Below, piece by piece: positions 25,970 to 37,661 of a stretch of 64,000 nucleotides of DNA. The DNA lies in assembly GCA_038330415.1 (NCBI GenBank), contig JBBQNZ010000001.1:1-64000 (forward strand). Direction: 5' to 3'. The notes under the pieces are model-generated. The model was not told where the DNA came from and did no database searches. It saw only the letters and a program-made list of their open reading frames with translations. Position numbers and translations under genes: made by a program. How positions within the stretch are numbered: the first letter of the stretch is position 1; each line of letters starts with the position of its first letter. Origin of the DNA: Fodinibacter sp038330415 (GTDB taxonomy: Bacteria > Actinomycetota > Actinomycetes > Actinomycetales > Dermatophilaceae).

Positions 25970-26320
25970 ATGGCTGGTGGTAACGCGATCCGTGGGTCGC
26001 GCGTCGGTGCGGGCCCGATGGGCGAGGCCGAGCGCGGCGAGGTGGCCCCCCGGGTGCACATCTCGTTCTGGTGCTCCAACGCGCACGAGACCAGGCCGAG
26101 CTTCTCCGAGGAGCCCGGCCTGGCCATCCCCGAGCAGTGGGACTGCCCGCGCTGCGGCCTCCCGGCCGGTCGCGACAGGGAGAACCCCCCGGCGGCGCCG
26201 CGGGTGGAGCCCTACAAGACCCACCTGGCCTACGTGAAGGAGCGCCGCTCCGACGAAGACGGCGAAGCCATCCTCGACGAGGCGCTGCAGACGCTGCGCG
26301 ACCGCGGCCTGATCCAGTAG
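25970..26320 (+). CDS. rbpA: RNA polymerase-binding protein RbpA
   Basis: A 116-aa actinobacterial transcription factor that binds the principal sigma factor and core polymerase and stabilises open complexes. The core domain has HISFWCSNAHETRPSF and WDCPRCGLPAG with zinc-ligand cysteines. The C-terminal part (YKTHLAYVKERRS onward) is the sigma-interaction helix. It starts 16 bp after secG. Confidence 0.96.
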   Translation: MAGGNAIRGSRVGAGPMGEAERGEVAPRVHISFWCSNAHETRPSFSEEPGLAIPEQWDCPRCGLPAGRDRENPPAAPRVEPYKTHLAYVKERRSDEDGEAILDEALQTLRDRGLIQ

Positions 26321-26339
26321 ATCCGGCAGGACCGCGAGG

Positions 26340-26846
26340 TCAGCTGCGGCCGACCTGCCCGAGGTGGCCGACGACGCCGCTGATCCAGCCCCGCTCGCGC
26401 CCCAGCCAGCGGGTCGCCACCAGCATCCGGGTCACGACCGGCACGCTACGGCGTGGCGGCTCCACGGCCAGGTCGGTGCCGAACGGGTCGGTCGCCACGA
26501 CCCACCGGTAGCCGCCGGCGGTGACCAGGTGGTCGCCGATCGCGGTGCCGAGCAGCTCGACGACCGTCGAGGAGTCCTCGTCGCCGTGGCTGTCCAGGGC
26601 GCGGTCGTAGGCGGCGGCGATGCTGTCGAGGTCGGCCGGGTCGATGCGGTGCGCGGCGTAGCCCGCGCGCACCGACTCCAGGGCCGCCTCCTCGTCGGCG
26701 GTGAGCCGGCGGATGCCGATCTCCTCGACCGCCTCGATGCCCTCGAGGCCGTCGCCGTCACCGGCGCCGCTCACGGCATCCGGGTCGTCGTCGGGCTGGG
26801 GGGAGGAGTCGTCGTCACGTCCGCGCAGCTTGTCGAGGAAGCCCAT
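26340..26846 (-). CDS. DUF3806 domain protein
   Basis: A 168-aa protein starting MGFLDKLRGRDDD, with an acidic, low-complexity N-terminal third and a C-terminal domain (about 50-150) containing LLGTAIGDHLV, GYRWVVATDPFGTDLAV and PRRSVPVV, the pattern of DUF3806. Its function is unknown. It is the last gene of the pentose-phosphate operon, 5 bp after pgl. The ATG at 26846 is chosen since longer readings run through pgl. Confidence 0.72.
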   Translation of the reverse strand: MGFLDKLRGRDDDSSPQPDDDPDAVSGAGDGDGLEGIEAVEEIGIRRLTADEEAALESVRAGYAAHRIDPADLDSIAAAYDRALDSHGDEDSSTVVELLGTAIGDHLVTAGGYRWVVATDPFGTDLAVEPPRRSVPVVTRMLVATRWLGRERGWISGVVGHLGQVGRS

Positions 26847-26851
26847 CTCGC

Positions 26852-27589
26852 TCAGCGCTCCAGGTCGGCTGCGGCGTCGGTGTCGACGAGCCACAGGGTG
26901 CGATCCACGCCGTGCACGTGCGCGGCGGGGGTGGTTTCGAAGGGCGCGCCGGTGACCCCACGCCGCACGGCGTCGGCCTTGTCGGCGCCGCTGACGAGGA
27001 ACCACACCTCGCGCGAGCGCTCGAGGCACTCGCGGGTCAGCGACACCCGGGTCGGGGGCGGCTTGGGGGAGTCGTGCACGGCCACCGCGGGAGCGCCGAC
27101 CTCCCGGGCCGTCGGGTGGTTGGGGAAGAGCGACGCGACGTGGCCGTCGGGCCCGACGCCGAGCACCATCACGTCGAACAGGTCGGCGCCGGCGGCGTGC
27201 AGGGCGTCGCTGTAGGCCCGAGCGCTCTGCTCGGCGGACTCGCTCTGGTCGGGGCCGAGCACGCGGTGCACGTGGGCCGGGTCGAGGCCGAGGCCCGCGA
27301 GCCCGGCGGCGTCGTTCTGGGTGTCGTTGCGGTCGGCGTCGCCGGCCGGTAGCCAGCGCTCGTCACCCCACCAGACGTGCACTTGCGACCAGTCGACGGC
27401 GTCGCGGGCCGGCACGGCACAGACCGACTCGATGAACCGCGAGCCCATCGAGCCGCCGGTCATCGACACGTGGGCCACCCCGCGCGCCGACTGGGCGTCG
27501 ACGACCGCCACGACCAGCCGGGCGGCAGCGGCATCGGCGAGGGCCTGCCGCCCCCGGTGCACCACCACGGTGGCTGCGGTTTCGGTCAT
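26852..27589 (-). CDS. pgl: 6-phosphogluconolactonase
   Basis: A 245-aa DevB/Pgl-type lactonase hydrolysing 6-phosphogluconolactone in the oxidative pentose-phosphate pathway. Family landmarks are VSMTGGSMG, the substrate loop VHVWWGDERWLPAGDADRN, MVLGVGPDGHVASLFP and FLVSGADKADAV. The start overlaps the opcA stop (ATGA). The position directly after zwf-opcA fits the pathway step. Confidence 0.96.
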   Translation of the reverse strand: MTETAATVVVHRGRQALADAAAARLVVAVVDAQSARGVAHVSMTGGSMGSRFIESVCAVPARDAVDWSQVHVWWGDERWLPAGDADRNDTQNDAAGLAGLGLDPAHVHRVLGPDQSESAEQSARAYSDALHAAGADLFDVMVLGVGPDGHVASLFPNHPTAREVGAPAVAVHDSPKPPPTRVSLTRECLERSREVWFLVSGADKADAVRRGVTGAPFETTPAAHVHGVDRTLWLVDTDAAADLER

Positions 27590-28718
27590 GAGCGGCGCTC
27601 CTTCACCTCGGACAGCTGCTTGGCGGCGGCCTGCTTCACCGCTGCGGGGTCATCGGCCTTGCCGGGCATCGGCATCGCCTCGACCATCTGACTGCTGGCG
27701 CTGGCCCGGGCGGCCTTGCGCAGCCGGACCGCGGTGCGCTCGGCCTCGGCCACCGAGGGCGCCCGGCCGGCGCGGATCGCCTCGGTGGCGGTCTGCCGTG
27801 ACACGGTGCACGCCCGAAGGCCGGTCACCAGGGCGTCCTCGTAGACCTCGTCGGGGTCCAGGCGGCGCAGCTCGTCGGCCAGGCACTCGGCGTCCGAGCG
27901 GTGGGGGAGCGCCAGCGTGCGCACCGGCTGGCCGGGCTGGGACAGCGTGGCGGTGTTGCCGTCGAGCGGGCGCACAAGGTCGACGGTGCCGCTCGCTCGC
28001 TCCAGCCGCACCGAGATGATGCCGCTGCGGTTGCGGGCGCGGGCGATGACGACCGGGCACTTCAGCCGCACTGCCAGCCAGCCGGCGAGCAGGTCACCCG
28101 AGGGGGAGTCGGTGGCGGCCACGACCGTGACGCTCGTGACCTGATCGTAGGGTGGCTGGTCGAGCGCCGCGGCGAGCAGGCCTCGCCACAGGGTGATGCG
28201 CGACCACGCCAGGTCGGTGTCGCCGTCGACGTAACCGGCGGCGAGGCGACGCAGCACGGAGCGCGGCGCCGAGCTGGACTGGGCGGAGTCGGTGACCCGG
28301 CGCTGCGCCATCGCCCCGACCGGGTCGGCCGAGGGCCTGCTCGGCCCGTGGGTGGGCCACCACGCGACGATGGGGGAGTCGGCCAGCAGCAGCGGTGTGA
28401 CGACGGCCCGGCCGTGGTTCGCGAGCTTGCCGTAGAGCCGCAGCACCACGACCTCGGACGCCCCCGCGTCGCCGCCGAGCCGGATCTGGGCGTCGAGCCG
28501 GGCGGCACCGCGCTTGTTCCCGGCCACCACGACGATGATCCGGCAGGGGTGCTGGCGGCTGGCCCGGTTGGCCGTCTCGATCGCGGCGTCGGCGTCGGAC
28601 TCGTCGACGACGACGAGCAGGGTGAGCACCCGGGACAGCGCCATCGAGCCGGTGTCGGCGCGCAGCCGCACCAGCTTCTTGGCGACGTCGGCGGTGGTGG
28701 TGCTGGGCAGGTCGACGA

Positions 28719-28722
<4 letters not shown>
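27586..28722 (-). CDS. opcA: Glucose-6-phosphate dehydrogenase assembly protein OpcA
   Basis: A 378-aa OpcA protein, which supports assembly and redox control of Zwf in cyanobacteria and actinobacteria. Visible conserved parts are LVVVDESDADAAIETANRAS, IVAWWPTHGPSRPS and DTDLAWSRITLWRGLLAAAL. The GTG at 28722 has GGAGG 5 bases upstream and overlaps the zwf stop (GTGA). An upstream GTG at 28734 has worse spacing. Confidence 0.95.
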
Positions 28723-30259
<1,537 letters not shown>

Positions 30260-30263
<4 letters not shown>

Positions 30264-31885
30264 TCGCGGCCCCGACCGAGCGCGGCACGCACCTGGGCCA
30301 GCCCTGCGTCGTGCATGGCCAAGTGCAGCCGCAGCACGGGGCGCCCGTGGTCGGCGAGCACCGTGGCGTCGCCCCCGGCCTGCGACGCGATGAACTGGCC
30401 CAGGGTGAAGTCGCGCCCCGGCACGGCGAGGTCCTGCGCGGGTGCCGTGGTGACCTGCACGTAGACGCCGGTCGGCGGCCCGCCCTTGTGGTACTGCCCG
30501 GTGGAGTGCAGGAAGCGCGGGCCCCAGCCGAACGTGGCGGGGCGGCCGGTGCGGTCGAACAGGTCGCGCGCGACGTGCTCGAGGTCGGCGTCGGCCTCGC
30601 GGTCGAGGTAGGCCATCACCGCGACGTAGCCGTGCTCGCCGTCGAGCCGGCCGAGCAGCGCGTCGACCGCGGCCTCGACGGTGGAGGCGACACCGAGCCA
30701 GTCGCCGCCCAGCGCGCGCACCTCGACGGCGCCGTCGGTGAAGGCGGGCTCGTCGCCCGCGCCGATACCGGCGTCGAGCAGCTCGCGGGCAGCGGCCTTG
30801 GCGCTCTCGACGTCGGGCTGGTCGAACGGGTTGATGCCGAGCAGCCGGCCGGCGACCGCCGTGGCGGCCTCCCACAGCATCAACTGCGCGCCGAGCGGGC
30901 CGGCGACGGTCACCCCGGATGCCGGGTGGTCGGCATCCGCGGTCTCGTCGTCGGCGTCGGACGCGACGAGGCGCACGACGGTGCCGTCGGCGTAGAGGTG
31001 GGCCGGCGAGTCGCCGATGGCGACGACGGGCAGGATGCCGGTGCCGTCCTTGCCGGTGGACTCGGCGATGAGCTGCTCGGCCCACGCGCCGAAGCCGACG
31101 CTCTCGGTGCCGTCGTCGACGAGCACCAGCTTGTCGCGCAGCGGCTCGGTGCCGGCCATCGCGGCGCCCAGGCGCAGGGCCGGGTTGGCGTCGTCGTCGG
31201 CGGCCAGCAGGTCGGCCACGGCTTCGGCATCGTCGAGCAGCGCCTCGACGTCGGCCCCGGCCAGGCCGCTCGGCACCAGGCCGAACGCGGTGAGGGCGGA
31301 GTAGCGGCCACCGACGTCGGGGTCGGCGTTGACGACCCGGAAGCCGGCGCCGCGCGCCTCGCCGTCGAGCGGGCTGCCCGGGTCGGTGACGATGACCATC
31401 CGGGTGGTGGGGTCGATGCCGGCGTCGGTGAAGGCCTGCACGAACACCCGTCGCTGGCTGTCGGTCTCGACGGTGGAACCCGACTTGCTCGAGACCACGA
31501 CGACGGTGCGGTCGAGGTCGGTGAGCGCGCCGCGCACGACGTCGGGGTCGGAGGAGTCGAGCACCACGATCGGTACTCCTGCCGTGGCGCAGATGACCTC
31601 GGGGGCCAGCGAGGAGCCGCCCATGCCGCACAGCACCACGCGGTCGTATCCGGTGGCGGCGAGCTCGTCGCGCATGGCGGCGATCTCCCCGACGAGGTGG
31701 CGGGAGGTGCGGGGGAGCCCGGTCCACGACAGCCGCTTGGCGGACTCGGCCTCGGCGGCCTCGCCCCACAACGTGTGGTCCTTGGCGAACAGCCGGCTCG
31801 CCACCCGGTCGGCGACCAGCGCCGGCACGTGGGACGCGACTGCATCGGCCGCCGCGCCGGTGGCCGCGACGGCGAGGGTGCTCAC
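30260..31885 (-). CDS. pgi: Glucose-6-phosphate isomerase
   Basis: A 541-aa sugar isomerase (SIS fold). It has the phosphate-binding motifs VVLCGMGGSSLAPEV and VVVVSSKSGSTVET plus HKGGPPTGVYVQV near the end. It is the short actinobacterial form usually found between tal and zwf, distinct from the classic E. coli Pgi. It converts glucose-6-phosphate and fructose-6-phosphate, linking glycolysis to the pentose-phosphate operon. The GTG overlaps the tal stop (GTGA). Confidence 0.93.
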
Positions 31886-32994
31886 GCCGTGGCCTTCTCG
31901 AGCTCGCGGGTGACCCCGTCGAGCAGCTCTCCCCAGGACTTCGCGAACTTGTCGACGCCCTCGCGCTCGAGCTTGGCGGTGACCTCGGCGTAGGAGATGC
32001 CCAGCCGCTCGAGGCTGTCGAGCACCTCGGCGGCCTCGGCGTAGTAGGGCGTCACGGTGTCGCCGGTGACCTCGCCGTGGTCGTCGGTGGCGTCGAGGGT
32101 CTTCTCCGGCATCGTGTTGACGGTGCCGGGCGCGACGAGCTCGGTGACGTACATGGTGTCGGGGTAGTCGGGGTCCTTGACGCCGGTGGACGCCCACAGC
32201 GGGCGCTGCTCGTGCGCCCCGGCATCCTTCAGCGACTGCCAGCGCGGGGTCGAGAAGACCTCCTCGTAGGCCTGGTAGGCCAGCCGGGCGTTCGCCACGG
32301 CCGCCTTGCCGCGCAGCGCCTTCGCCTCGTCGGTGCCGAGCTCGTCGAGCCGGGCGTCGACCTCGGAGTCGACCCGCGAGACGAAGAACGACGCGACCGA
32401 GTGGATGCCGGACAGGTCGGCCTCGCTCTCGCGCGCCTTCTCGAGGCCGGCGAGGAACGCGTTCATGACGGCGCGGTAGCGGTCGAGGGCGAAGATCAAC
32501 GTCACGTTGACCGAGATGCCGGCCCCCATCACCTCGGTGATGGCGGGCAGACCCTCGACGGTGGCGGGGATCTTGATGAGCACGTTCGGGCGGTCGACGG
32601 CCTTCGCGAGGGCCTTGGCCTCCTCGACCGTCTTCGCGGTGTCGTGGGCCAGCCGCGGGTCGACCTCGATCGACACCCGGCCGTCCTGGCCGCCGGTGGC
32701 CTCGTAGACCGGCAGGAATACGTCGCACGCGTCGCGGACGTCCTGCGTCGTGAGGGCGAACACGGCCTCGTTCACCGTCTTCCCGGCATCCGCCAGCTCG
32801 CTGACCTGGGCGTCGTACGCGTGCCCCTCGGACAGCGCGGCCTGGAAGATCGACGGGTTCGTGGTGACGCCGACGACCCCCTTGGTGTCGATGAGCTGCT
32901 GGAGGTTGCCCGAGGTGAGGCGCTCCCGGGACAGGTCGTCGAGCCAGATCGAGACGCCGTTGGCGGCGAGGTCCTTCAGTGCTGTGCTGGTCAT
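31882..32994 (-). CDS. tal: Transaldolase
   Basis: A 370-aa class I aldolase transferring dihydroxyacetone units between sugar phosphates. GVSIWLDDLSRERL is at the N terminus, VVGVTTNPSIFQAAL binds substrate, and the Schiff-base Lys lies in NVLIKIPAT. The length is that of the actinobacterial/cyanobacterial transaldolase. It starts 5 bp after the tkt stop. Confidence 0.97.
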   Translation of the reverse strand: MTSTALKDLAANGVSIWLDDLSRERLTSGNLQQLIDTKGVVGVTTNPSIFQAALSEGHAYDAQVSELADAGKTVNEAVFALTTQDVRDACDVFLPVYEATGGQDGRVSIEVDPRLAHDTAKTVEEAKALAKAVDRPNVLIKIPATVEGLPAITEVMGAGISVNVTLIFALDRYRAVMNAFLAGLEKARESEADLSGIHSVASFFVSRVDSEVDARLDELGTDEAKALRGKAAVANARLAYQAYEEVFSTPRWQSLKDAGAHEQRPLWASTGVKDPDYPDTMYVTELVAPGTVNTMPEKTLDATDDHGEVTGDTVTPYYAEAAEVLDSLERLGISYAEVTAKLEREGVDKFAKSWGELLDGVTRELEKATA

Positions 32995-32999
32995 GCTGC

Positions 33000-35279
33000 T
33001 CACTTCCCCGCCGAGGCCTTGCGGCTCGGCGCACGTGTGGTGCCGACATCGGTGCCGGTGTCCTTGCGGGCTCGCGGTGCGGTGTCGTTGACGGTGGGCA
33101 CCCGCCCCGCCCCGCGCGCCGCCTTGAGGGAGTCCTTGGCGGCCTTGACGACGGCCTCGGGCGTGAACCCGAACTCTCGGAACAGGGTTGCGGCATCCGC
33201 GGAGGCACCGAAGTGCTCGATGCTGATGCAGCGACCCGAGTCGCCGACCAGGTCGTGCCACCCCATCGCCACCCCTGCTTCGACGCTGACGCGGGCGCGG
33301 ACCGTGGGCGGAAGGACCTTGTTCTGGTAGGAGCGCGGCTGCTCCTCGAACCATTCCCGGCACGGCATGGACACCACGCGGGTGCCGACGCCGGCCTTCT
33401 CCAGGCGCAGCCGCGCCTCGAGCGCGAGCGACACCTCGGAGCCGGTGGCGATGATCACCACGTCGGGGGCTCCGGAGGCGGCGTCGATGAGCACGTAGGC
33501 GCCCTTGCGGACGCCGGTCGCCTTGGCGTGCTCGGTGCGGTCGACGATCGGCAGCGGCTGGCGGGACAGCGCCAGGCCGGCCGGGTGGCCGCGACGCAGG
33601 ACCTCGGCCCACGCCTGCGCGGTCTCGTTGGCGTCGGCGGGGCGCACCACGGCCAGGCCGGGAATGGCGCGCAGGGCGGCGAGGTGCTCGATCGGCTGGT
33701 GCGTCGGGCCGTCTTCACCCAGCCCGATGGAGTCGTGCGTCCACACGTACGTCACCGGGATCTGCTGGATCGCGGCCAGCCGCACCGCGGGGCGCATGTA
33801 GTCGGAGAACACCAGGAAGGTGCCACCGTAGGGGCGGGTCATGCCCTCGAGGGCGATGCCGTTCAGGATCATGCCCATGGCGTTCTCGCGGATGCCGAAG
33901 TGCAGGGTGCGCCCGTAGGGGCCGCCCTTCCACTCCTGCGTCTGCTTGCCCGTGGGGATGAAGGAGTCGGCGCCGGCCATGGTCGTGTTGTTGGACTCGG
34001 CGAGGTCGGCGGAGCCGCCCCACAGCTCGGGCAGCTCGGCGGCCAGCGCCCCCAGCACCTTGCCGGATGCCGCGCGCGTCGCCAGCCCCTTGGGGTCGGC
34101 GGGGAAGTCGGGCAGGGACTTCTCGAAGCCGTCGGGCAGGCGGGCGTCGACGAGGCGGTCGAGCAGGGTGGCCCGCTCGGCGTTGGCCTTGCGCCACGCG
34201 GCATACCGCTTGTTCCAGTCCTGGTGGGCGGCCTTGCCGCGCTTCTTGACCTCACGGGTGTGGGCGAGCACCGCCTTGTCGACCTCGAAGGACTTCTTCG
34301 GGTCGAAGCCGAGCAGCTCCTTGGTGGCGGCGACCTCGTCGGCGCCGAGCGCCGAGCCGTGCGACTTGCCGGTGCCGCGGGCCGTGGGGGCCGGCCAGGC
34401 GATGACGGTGTGCAGGCGCACCAGGGTGGGCTTGCTGCGCGAGGTCTTGCTCTTCTCCAGCGCCGCGAACAGGGTGTCGACGTCCTCGGTGTAGTCGGCG
34501 GTGCCGGCGGGGTTGTTCGACCGACGCCAGTCGATGTCGACGACCTCCCAGCCGTAAGCCTCGTAGCGCTTGGCGACGTCCTCGCTGAACGAGATGTCGG
34601 TGTCGTCCTCGATCGAGATCTGGTTGGCGTCGTAGACGACGGTGAGGTTGCCGAGCTCCTGGTGGCCGGCGAGCGAGGACGCCTCGGACGCCACGCCCTC
34701 CATCAGGTCACCGTCGGAGGCGAGCGCCCAGACGTGGTGGTCGAACACGCTCTGCCCGGGCTTGGCGTCGGGGTCGAGCAGGCCGCGCTGGCGGCGCTGC
34801 GCCATCGCCATGCCGACCGCGGAGGCCAGCCCTGAGCCGAGCGGGCCGGTGGTGATCTCGACACCCTTGGTGTGGTGCACCTCGGGGTGTCCGGGGGTGA
34901 GGGAGCCCCAGGTGCGCAGCGCCTTGAGGTCCTTCAGCTCCAGGCCGTAGCCGCTGAGGAAGAGCTGGATGTACTGGGTCAGCGAGGAGTGGCCGCAGGA
35001 CAGCACGAACCGGTCGCGGCCGAGCCACGTCGGGTCGGACGGGTCGTGCGTCATCACGTTCTGGTAGATCAGGTAGGCGACGGGGGCCAGGCTCATCGCG
35101 GTGCCGGGGTGGCCGTTGCCGGCCTGCTGCACGGCGTCGGCGGCCAGCACGCGCACGGTGTCGACCGCTCGCACGTCGAGGTCGGTCCACTTCGCCTTCT
35201 TCGCGACAGGCCGGGAGATCTCCGGGCTCCGTCCCTGGGTCGCGGTGGTGGTGCGCCTGCTGGTGGTTGTCGTGCTCAC
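33000..35279 (-). CDS. tkt: Transketolase
   Basis: A 759-aa thiamine-diphosphate enzyme of the non-oxidative pentose-phosphate pathway. Landmarks are GNGHPGTAMSLAP, the ThDP/Mg motif ASDGDLMEGV, and the pyrimidine-domain region DSIGLGEDGPTHQP. There is a basic C-terminal extension of about 35 residues (KDTGTDVGTTRAPSRKASAG) not found in typical transketolases, and a Thr-rich N terminus. The GTG has GAGAGG upstream. It leads the operon; a -10 TAGGGT lies at 35332-35337. Confidence 0.97.
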   Translation of the reverse strand: MSTTTTSRRTTTATQGRSPEISRPVAKKAKWTDLDVRAVDTVRVLAADAVQQAGNGHPGTAMSLAPVAYLIYQNVMTHDPSDPTWLGRDRFVLSCGHSSLTQYIQLFLSGYGLELKDLKALRTWGSLTPGHPEVHHTKGVEITTGPLGSGLASAVGMAMAQRRQRGLLDPDAKPGQSVFDHHVWALASDGDLMEGVASEASSLAGHQELGNLTVVYDANQISIEDDTDISFSEDVAKRYEAYGWEVVDIDWRRSNNPAGTADYTEDVDTLFAALEKSKTSRSKPTLVRLHTVIAWPAPTARGTGKSHGSALGADEVAATKELLGFDPKKSFEVDKAVLAHTREVKKRGKAAHQDWNKRYAAWRKANAERATLLDRLVDARLPDGFEKSLPDFPADPKGLATRAASGKVLGALAAELPELWGGSADLAESNNTTMAGADSFIPTGKQTQEWKGGPYGRTLHFGIRENAMGMILNGIALEGMTRPYGGTFLVFSDYMRPAVRLAAIQQIPVTYVWTHDSIGLGEDGPTHQPIEHLAALRAIPGLAVVRPADANETAQAWAEVLRRGHPAGLALSRQPLPIVDRTEHAKATGVRKGAYVLIDAASGAPDVVIIATGSEVSLALEARLRLEKAGVGTRVVSMPCREWFEEQPRSYQNKVLPPTVRARVSVEAGVAMGWHDLVGDSGRCISIEHFGASADAATLFREFGFTPEAVVKAAKDSLKAARGAGRVPTVNDTAPRARKDTGTDVGTTRAPSRKASAGK

Positions 35280-35331
35280 TGGGGCCTCTCTCGCGGGGAT
35301 CGTGCACACGGTGGGGACGGGTCCGCCGTCC

Positions 35332-35337
35332 ACCCTA
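35332..35337 (-). promoter_or_regulatory. -10 box TAGGGT for the tkt operon
   Basis: TAGGGT on the minus strand is 53 bp before the tkt GTG. The predicted leader carries a normal ribosome-binding site. Confidence 0.4.
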
Positions 35338-35383
35338 GTGTCTGGACTACCCCGCACTGGGGCTCCGCCAACCCGGTCAAGGT

Positions 35384-35389
35384 TAGAAT
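35384..35389 (+). promoter_or_regulatory. -10 box TAGAAT for ctaB
   Basis: TAGAAT lies 36 bp before the ctaB GTG, with GAAGGA in the leader. No clear -35 was found. Confidence 0.4.
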
Positions 35390-35424
35390 CACCGAGCACC
35401 CGACCGGCCGACCCGAAGGACGAC

Positions 35425-36366
35425 GTGGCCACCTCCTCGATCACGACCGATCCCTCGGTCCAACGGCTCGACCGACGCCGCACGGTGACGAACTACCTGG
35501 CCATCACCAAGCCTCGGATCATCGAGCTCCTGCTCGTCACGACCGTCCCGGTCATGTTCCTTGCCGAGGGCGGGGTGCCCTCGCTCTGGCTGGTGCTCGC
35601 GACCCTGGTCGGCGGCACGCTCAGCGCCGGTGCGGCCAACACCTTCAACTCCGTCTACGACCGCGACATCGACCGGCTGATGCACCGCACCAGCTCCCGG
35701 CCGATGGTCACCGGCGAGATCAGCCCGCGCAACGCGCTGGTCTTCGCCGCCGTGCTCACCGTCGTCTCGACGGTCTGGTTCGCCCTCGTCGTCAACGTGC
35801 TGTCGGCCGCCCTGTCGGTGGCCGCCATCGTGCTCTACGCCGTCGGCTACACGATCCTGCTCAAGCGCCGCACGTCGCAGAACATCGTGTGGGGCGGCCT
35901 GGCCGGCTGCATGCCCACCCTGATCGGCTGGTCGGCCGTCACCGGCACCGTGCAGTGGCCGGCCATCGTCCTCTTCTTCCTCATCTTCTTCTGGACGCCC
36001 CCGCACTACTGGCCGCTGTCGATGGCGTTCCGCGACGACTACTCCGCCGCCGGGGTGCCGATGCTGCCCGTCGAGCAGGGGCCCGTCGTGGTCGGTCGGC
36101 AGATCGTCCTCTACTCCTGGGTGATGGTCGCGACCTCGCTGGTGCTCGTGCCGGTGGCGTCGATGGGCTGGGTCTACGCCGTCACCGCCGTGCTCGCCGG
36201 CGGGCTCTTCCTGCTCGAGGCGCACCGCCTGTTCCGGGCCGCCAAGGGCGGGGCCACCGGCCCGGCGCTGAAGCCGATGCGGCTGTTCCACTACTCGATC
36301 ACCTACGTGACGGTCGTCTTCCTCGCCGTGGCCCTCGACCCGCTGCTGCACGTCGCCATCGGCTGA
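35425..36366 (+). CDS. ctaB: Heme O synthase (protoheme IX farnesyltransferase)
   Basis: A 313-aa UbiA-family membrane enzyme that adds a farnesyl group to heme B for cytochrome oxidase. Signatures are NYLAITKPRIIELLL, the first Asp-rich motif NTFNSVYDRDIDRLMHRT and the segment FWTPPHYWPLSMAFRDDY. GTG 35425 has GAAGGA 4 bases before it; longer readings overlap tkt. It is divergent from tkt, and ctaA lies 5.4 kb away. Its 3' end overlaps the convergent MFS gene by 64 bp. Confidence 0.97.
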   Translation: MATSSITTDPSVQRLDRRRTVTNYLAITKPRIIELLLVTTVPVMFLAEGGVPSLWLVLATLVGGTLSAGAANTFNSVYDRDIDRLMHRTSSRPMVTGEISPRNALVFAAVLTVVSTVWFALVVNVLSAALSVAAIVLYAVGYTILLKRRTSQNIVWGGLAGCMPTLIGWSAVTGTVQWPAIVLFFLIFFWTPPHYWPLSMAFRDDYSAAGVPMLPVEQGPVVVGRQIVLYSWVMVATSLVLVPVASMGWVYAVTAVLAGGLFLLEAHRLFRAAKGGATGPALKPMRLFHYSITYVTVVFLAVALDPLLHVAIG

Positions 36367-37661
36367 TCCGGCAGGTCGCGGATCCGGCCGTAGGGGCCGA
36401 ACAACGGGGCGAAGGCGGATGCCGCGTAGAGCGCTGCCATCGCGGTGACCGTCTCGCGCACCCCGACGTGGGTGCCGAGCCACCCGGCGGCCAGGCCGGC
36501 CAGGGGCATGGTGCCGAAGTTGACGAGGGACGACGTCGAGGTGGTTCGGGCGAGCAGCTCGGGTGGGGTGTAGCGCATCCGGAAGGTGCCCCGCAGCACG
36601 TTCGCGGCCACGACGCCGGCGCCGACGAGGGCCAGGCCGAGCGGCACGAGCACCACCCGCAGCCCGGGCTGGCCCAGCGCGATGAGCAGTGCGGGAGGGC
36701 CGGCGGCGACCTGCAGCACCACCATGGCGCGGGCGTCCCCGAGGTGCGTCGCGGCCCGGCGGGCGATGCCGGCGCCGACGAGCCCACCCAGGCTGCCGGC
36801 CGTGAGCACGACGCCGACCCGGCCGGGGTCGAGGTCGCGCACGAGGAACAGCACCAGCAGCGTGTAGTAGCCGGTCAGGGCGAAGTTCGCAACGCCGCCC
36901 TGCACGGTGAAGAAGCGCAGGAACGGGTCGTGGAACACCACCCGGATGCCGGTGGCCACCTCGCGCCGCAGTGGCTCACGGTGCGTGGGCACGGGAGGCT
37001 GGGGCACCAGGGTGCGGGGGTCCAGCCGGTGCAGGCACAGCGCCGATACGAGGAACGACACGACGTCGACGAGCACCGCCGAGGCGGCGGAGAAGACGGC
37101 GACGAGCAGGCCGCCCACCCCCGGCCCGACCACCTGCATCGCCGACTCGGTGCCGACGACTCGGGCGTTCGCCGTCGCGAGGTCGGGTGCGGCGACGATG
37201 CGGGGCACGAGGGGGAGATAGGCGGTGCGCAGGAACACCGCGGCGCCGCCGACTCCCAGCGTCGCCAGCACCAGGTGGGGGAGGGTGAGGAGGCCGAGCG
37301 CCCACGCCAGCGGTACCGACCCGATGGCCGCGGCCGCTGCGATGTCTGCGGCGATCATGACCCGGCGCGCGTCGCTGCGGTCGACCCACGCGCCGGCCGG
37401 CAGGCCGATGAGCAGCCAGGGCAGCCAGGCGGCGGCGGTGAGCAGGCCCATCCAGCCCGGGCCGGCATCGAAGACCGTGACGGCGACCAGCGGCACCACG
37501 ACGGAGGTGGTCATCGAGCCGAGCACCGACACGCCCTCGCCGACCCAGAGCAGCCGGAAATTGCGGTTGCCTGCGATCGGGGGAGCGGTGGCCGGGCCGC
37601 CGGTGCTGCCCGAGCGGGCGGCGACGTCAACGGCATCCGGGGTTCCGCCCGCCGCCCTCAC
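36303..37661 (-). CDS. MFS transporter (putative exporter)
   Basis: A 452-aa major facilitator of the enterobactin-exporter/MFS_3 type: NFRLLWVGEGVSVLGSMTTS at the start, PAGAWVDRSDARRVMIAADI (the loop 2-3 signature) and a repeated pattern in the C-terminal half (GSLGGLVGAGIARRAATHLG). Twelve helices are plausible. The substrate is unknown. The GTG start overlaps the stop of the ArsR gene (GTGA), so it is probably controlled by that regulator. The last 21 codons overlap ctaB, suggesting a drifted stop codon. Confidence 0.88.
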   Translation of the reverse strand: MRAAGGTPDAVDVAARSGSTGGPATAPPIAGNRNFRLLWVGEGVSVLGSMTTSVVVPLVAVTVFDAGPGWMGLLTAAAWLPWLLIGLPAGAWVDRSDARRVMIAADIAAAAAIGSVPLAWALGLLTLPHLVLATLGVGGAAVFLRTAYLPLVPRIVAAPDLATANARVVGTESAMQVVGPGVGGLLVAVFSAASAVLVDVVSFLVSALCLHRLDPRTLVPQPPVPTHREPLRREVATGIRVVFHDPFLRFFTVQGGVANFALTGYYTLLVLFLVRDLDPGRVGVVLTAGSLGGLVGAGIARRAATHLGDARAMVVLQVAAGPPALLIALGQPGLRVVLVPLGLALVGAGVVAANVLRGTFRMRYTPPELLARTTSTSSLVNFGTMPLAGLAAGWLGTHVGVRETVTAMAALYAASAFAPLFGPYGRIRDLPDQPMATCSSGSRATARKTTVT

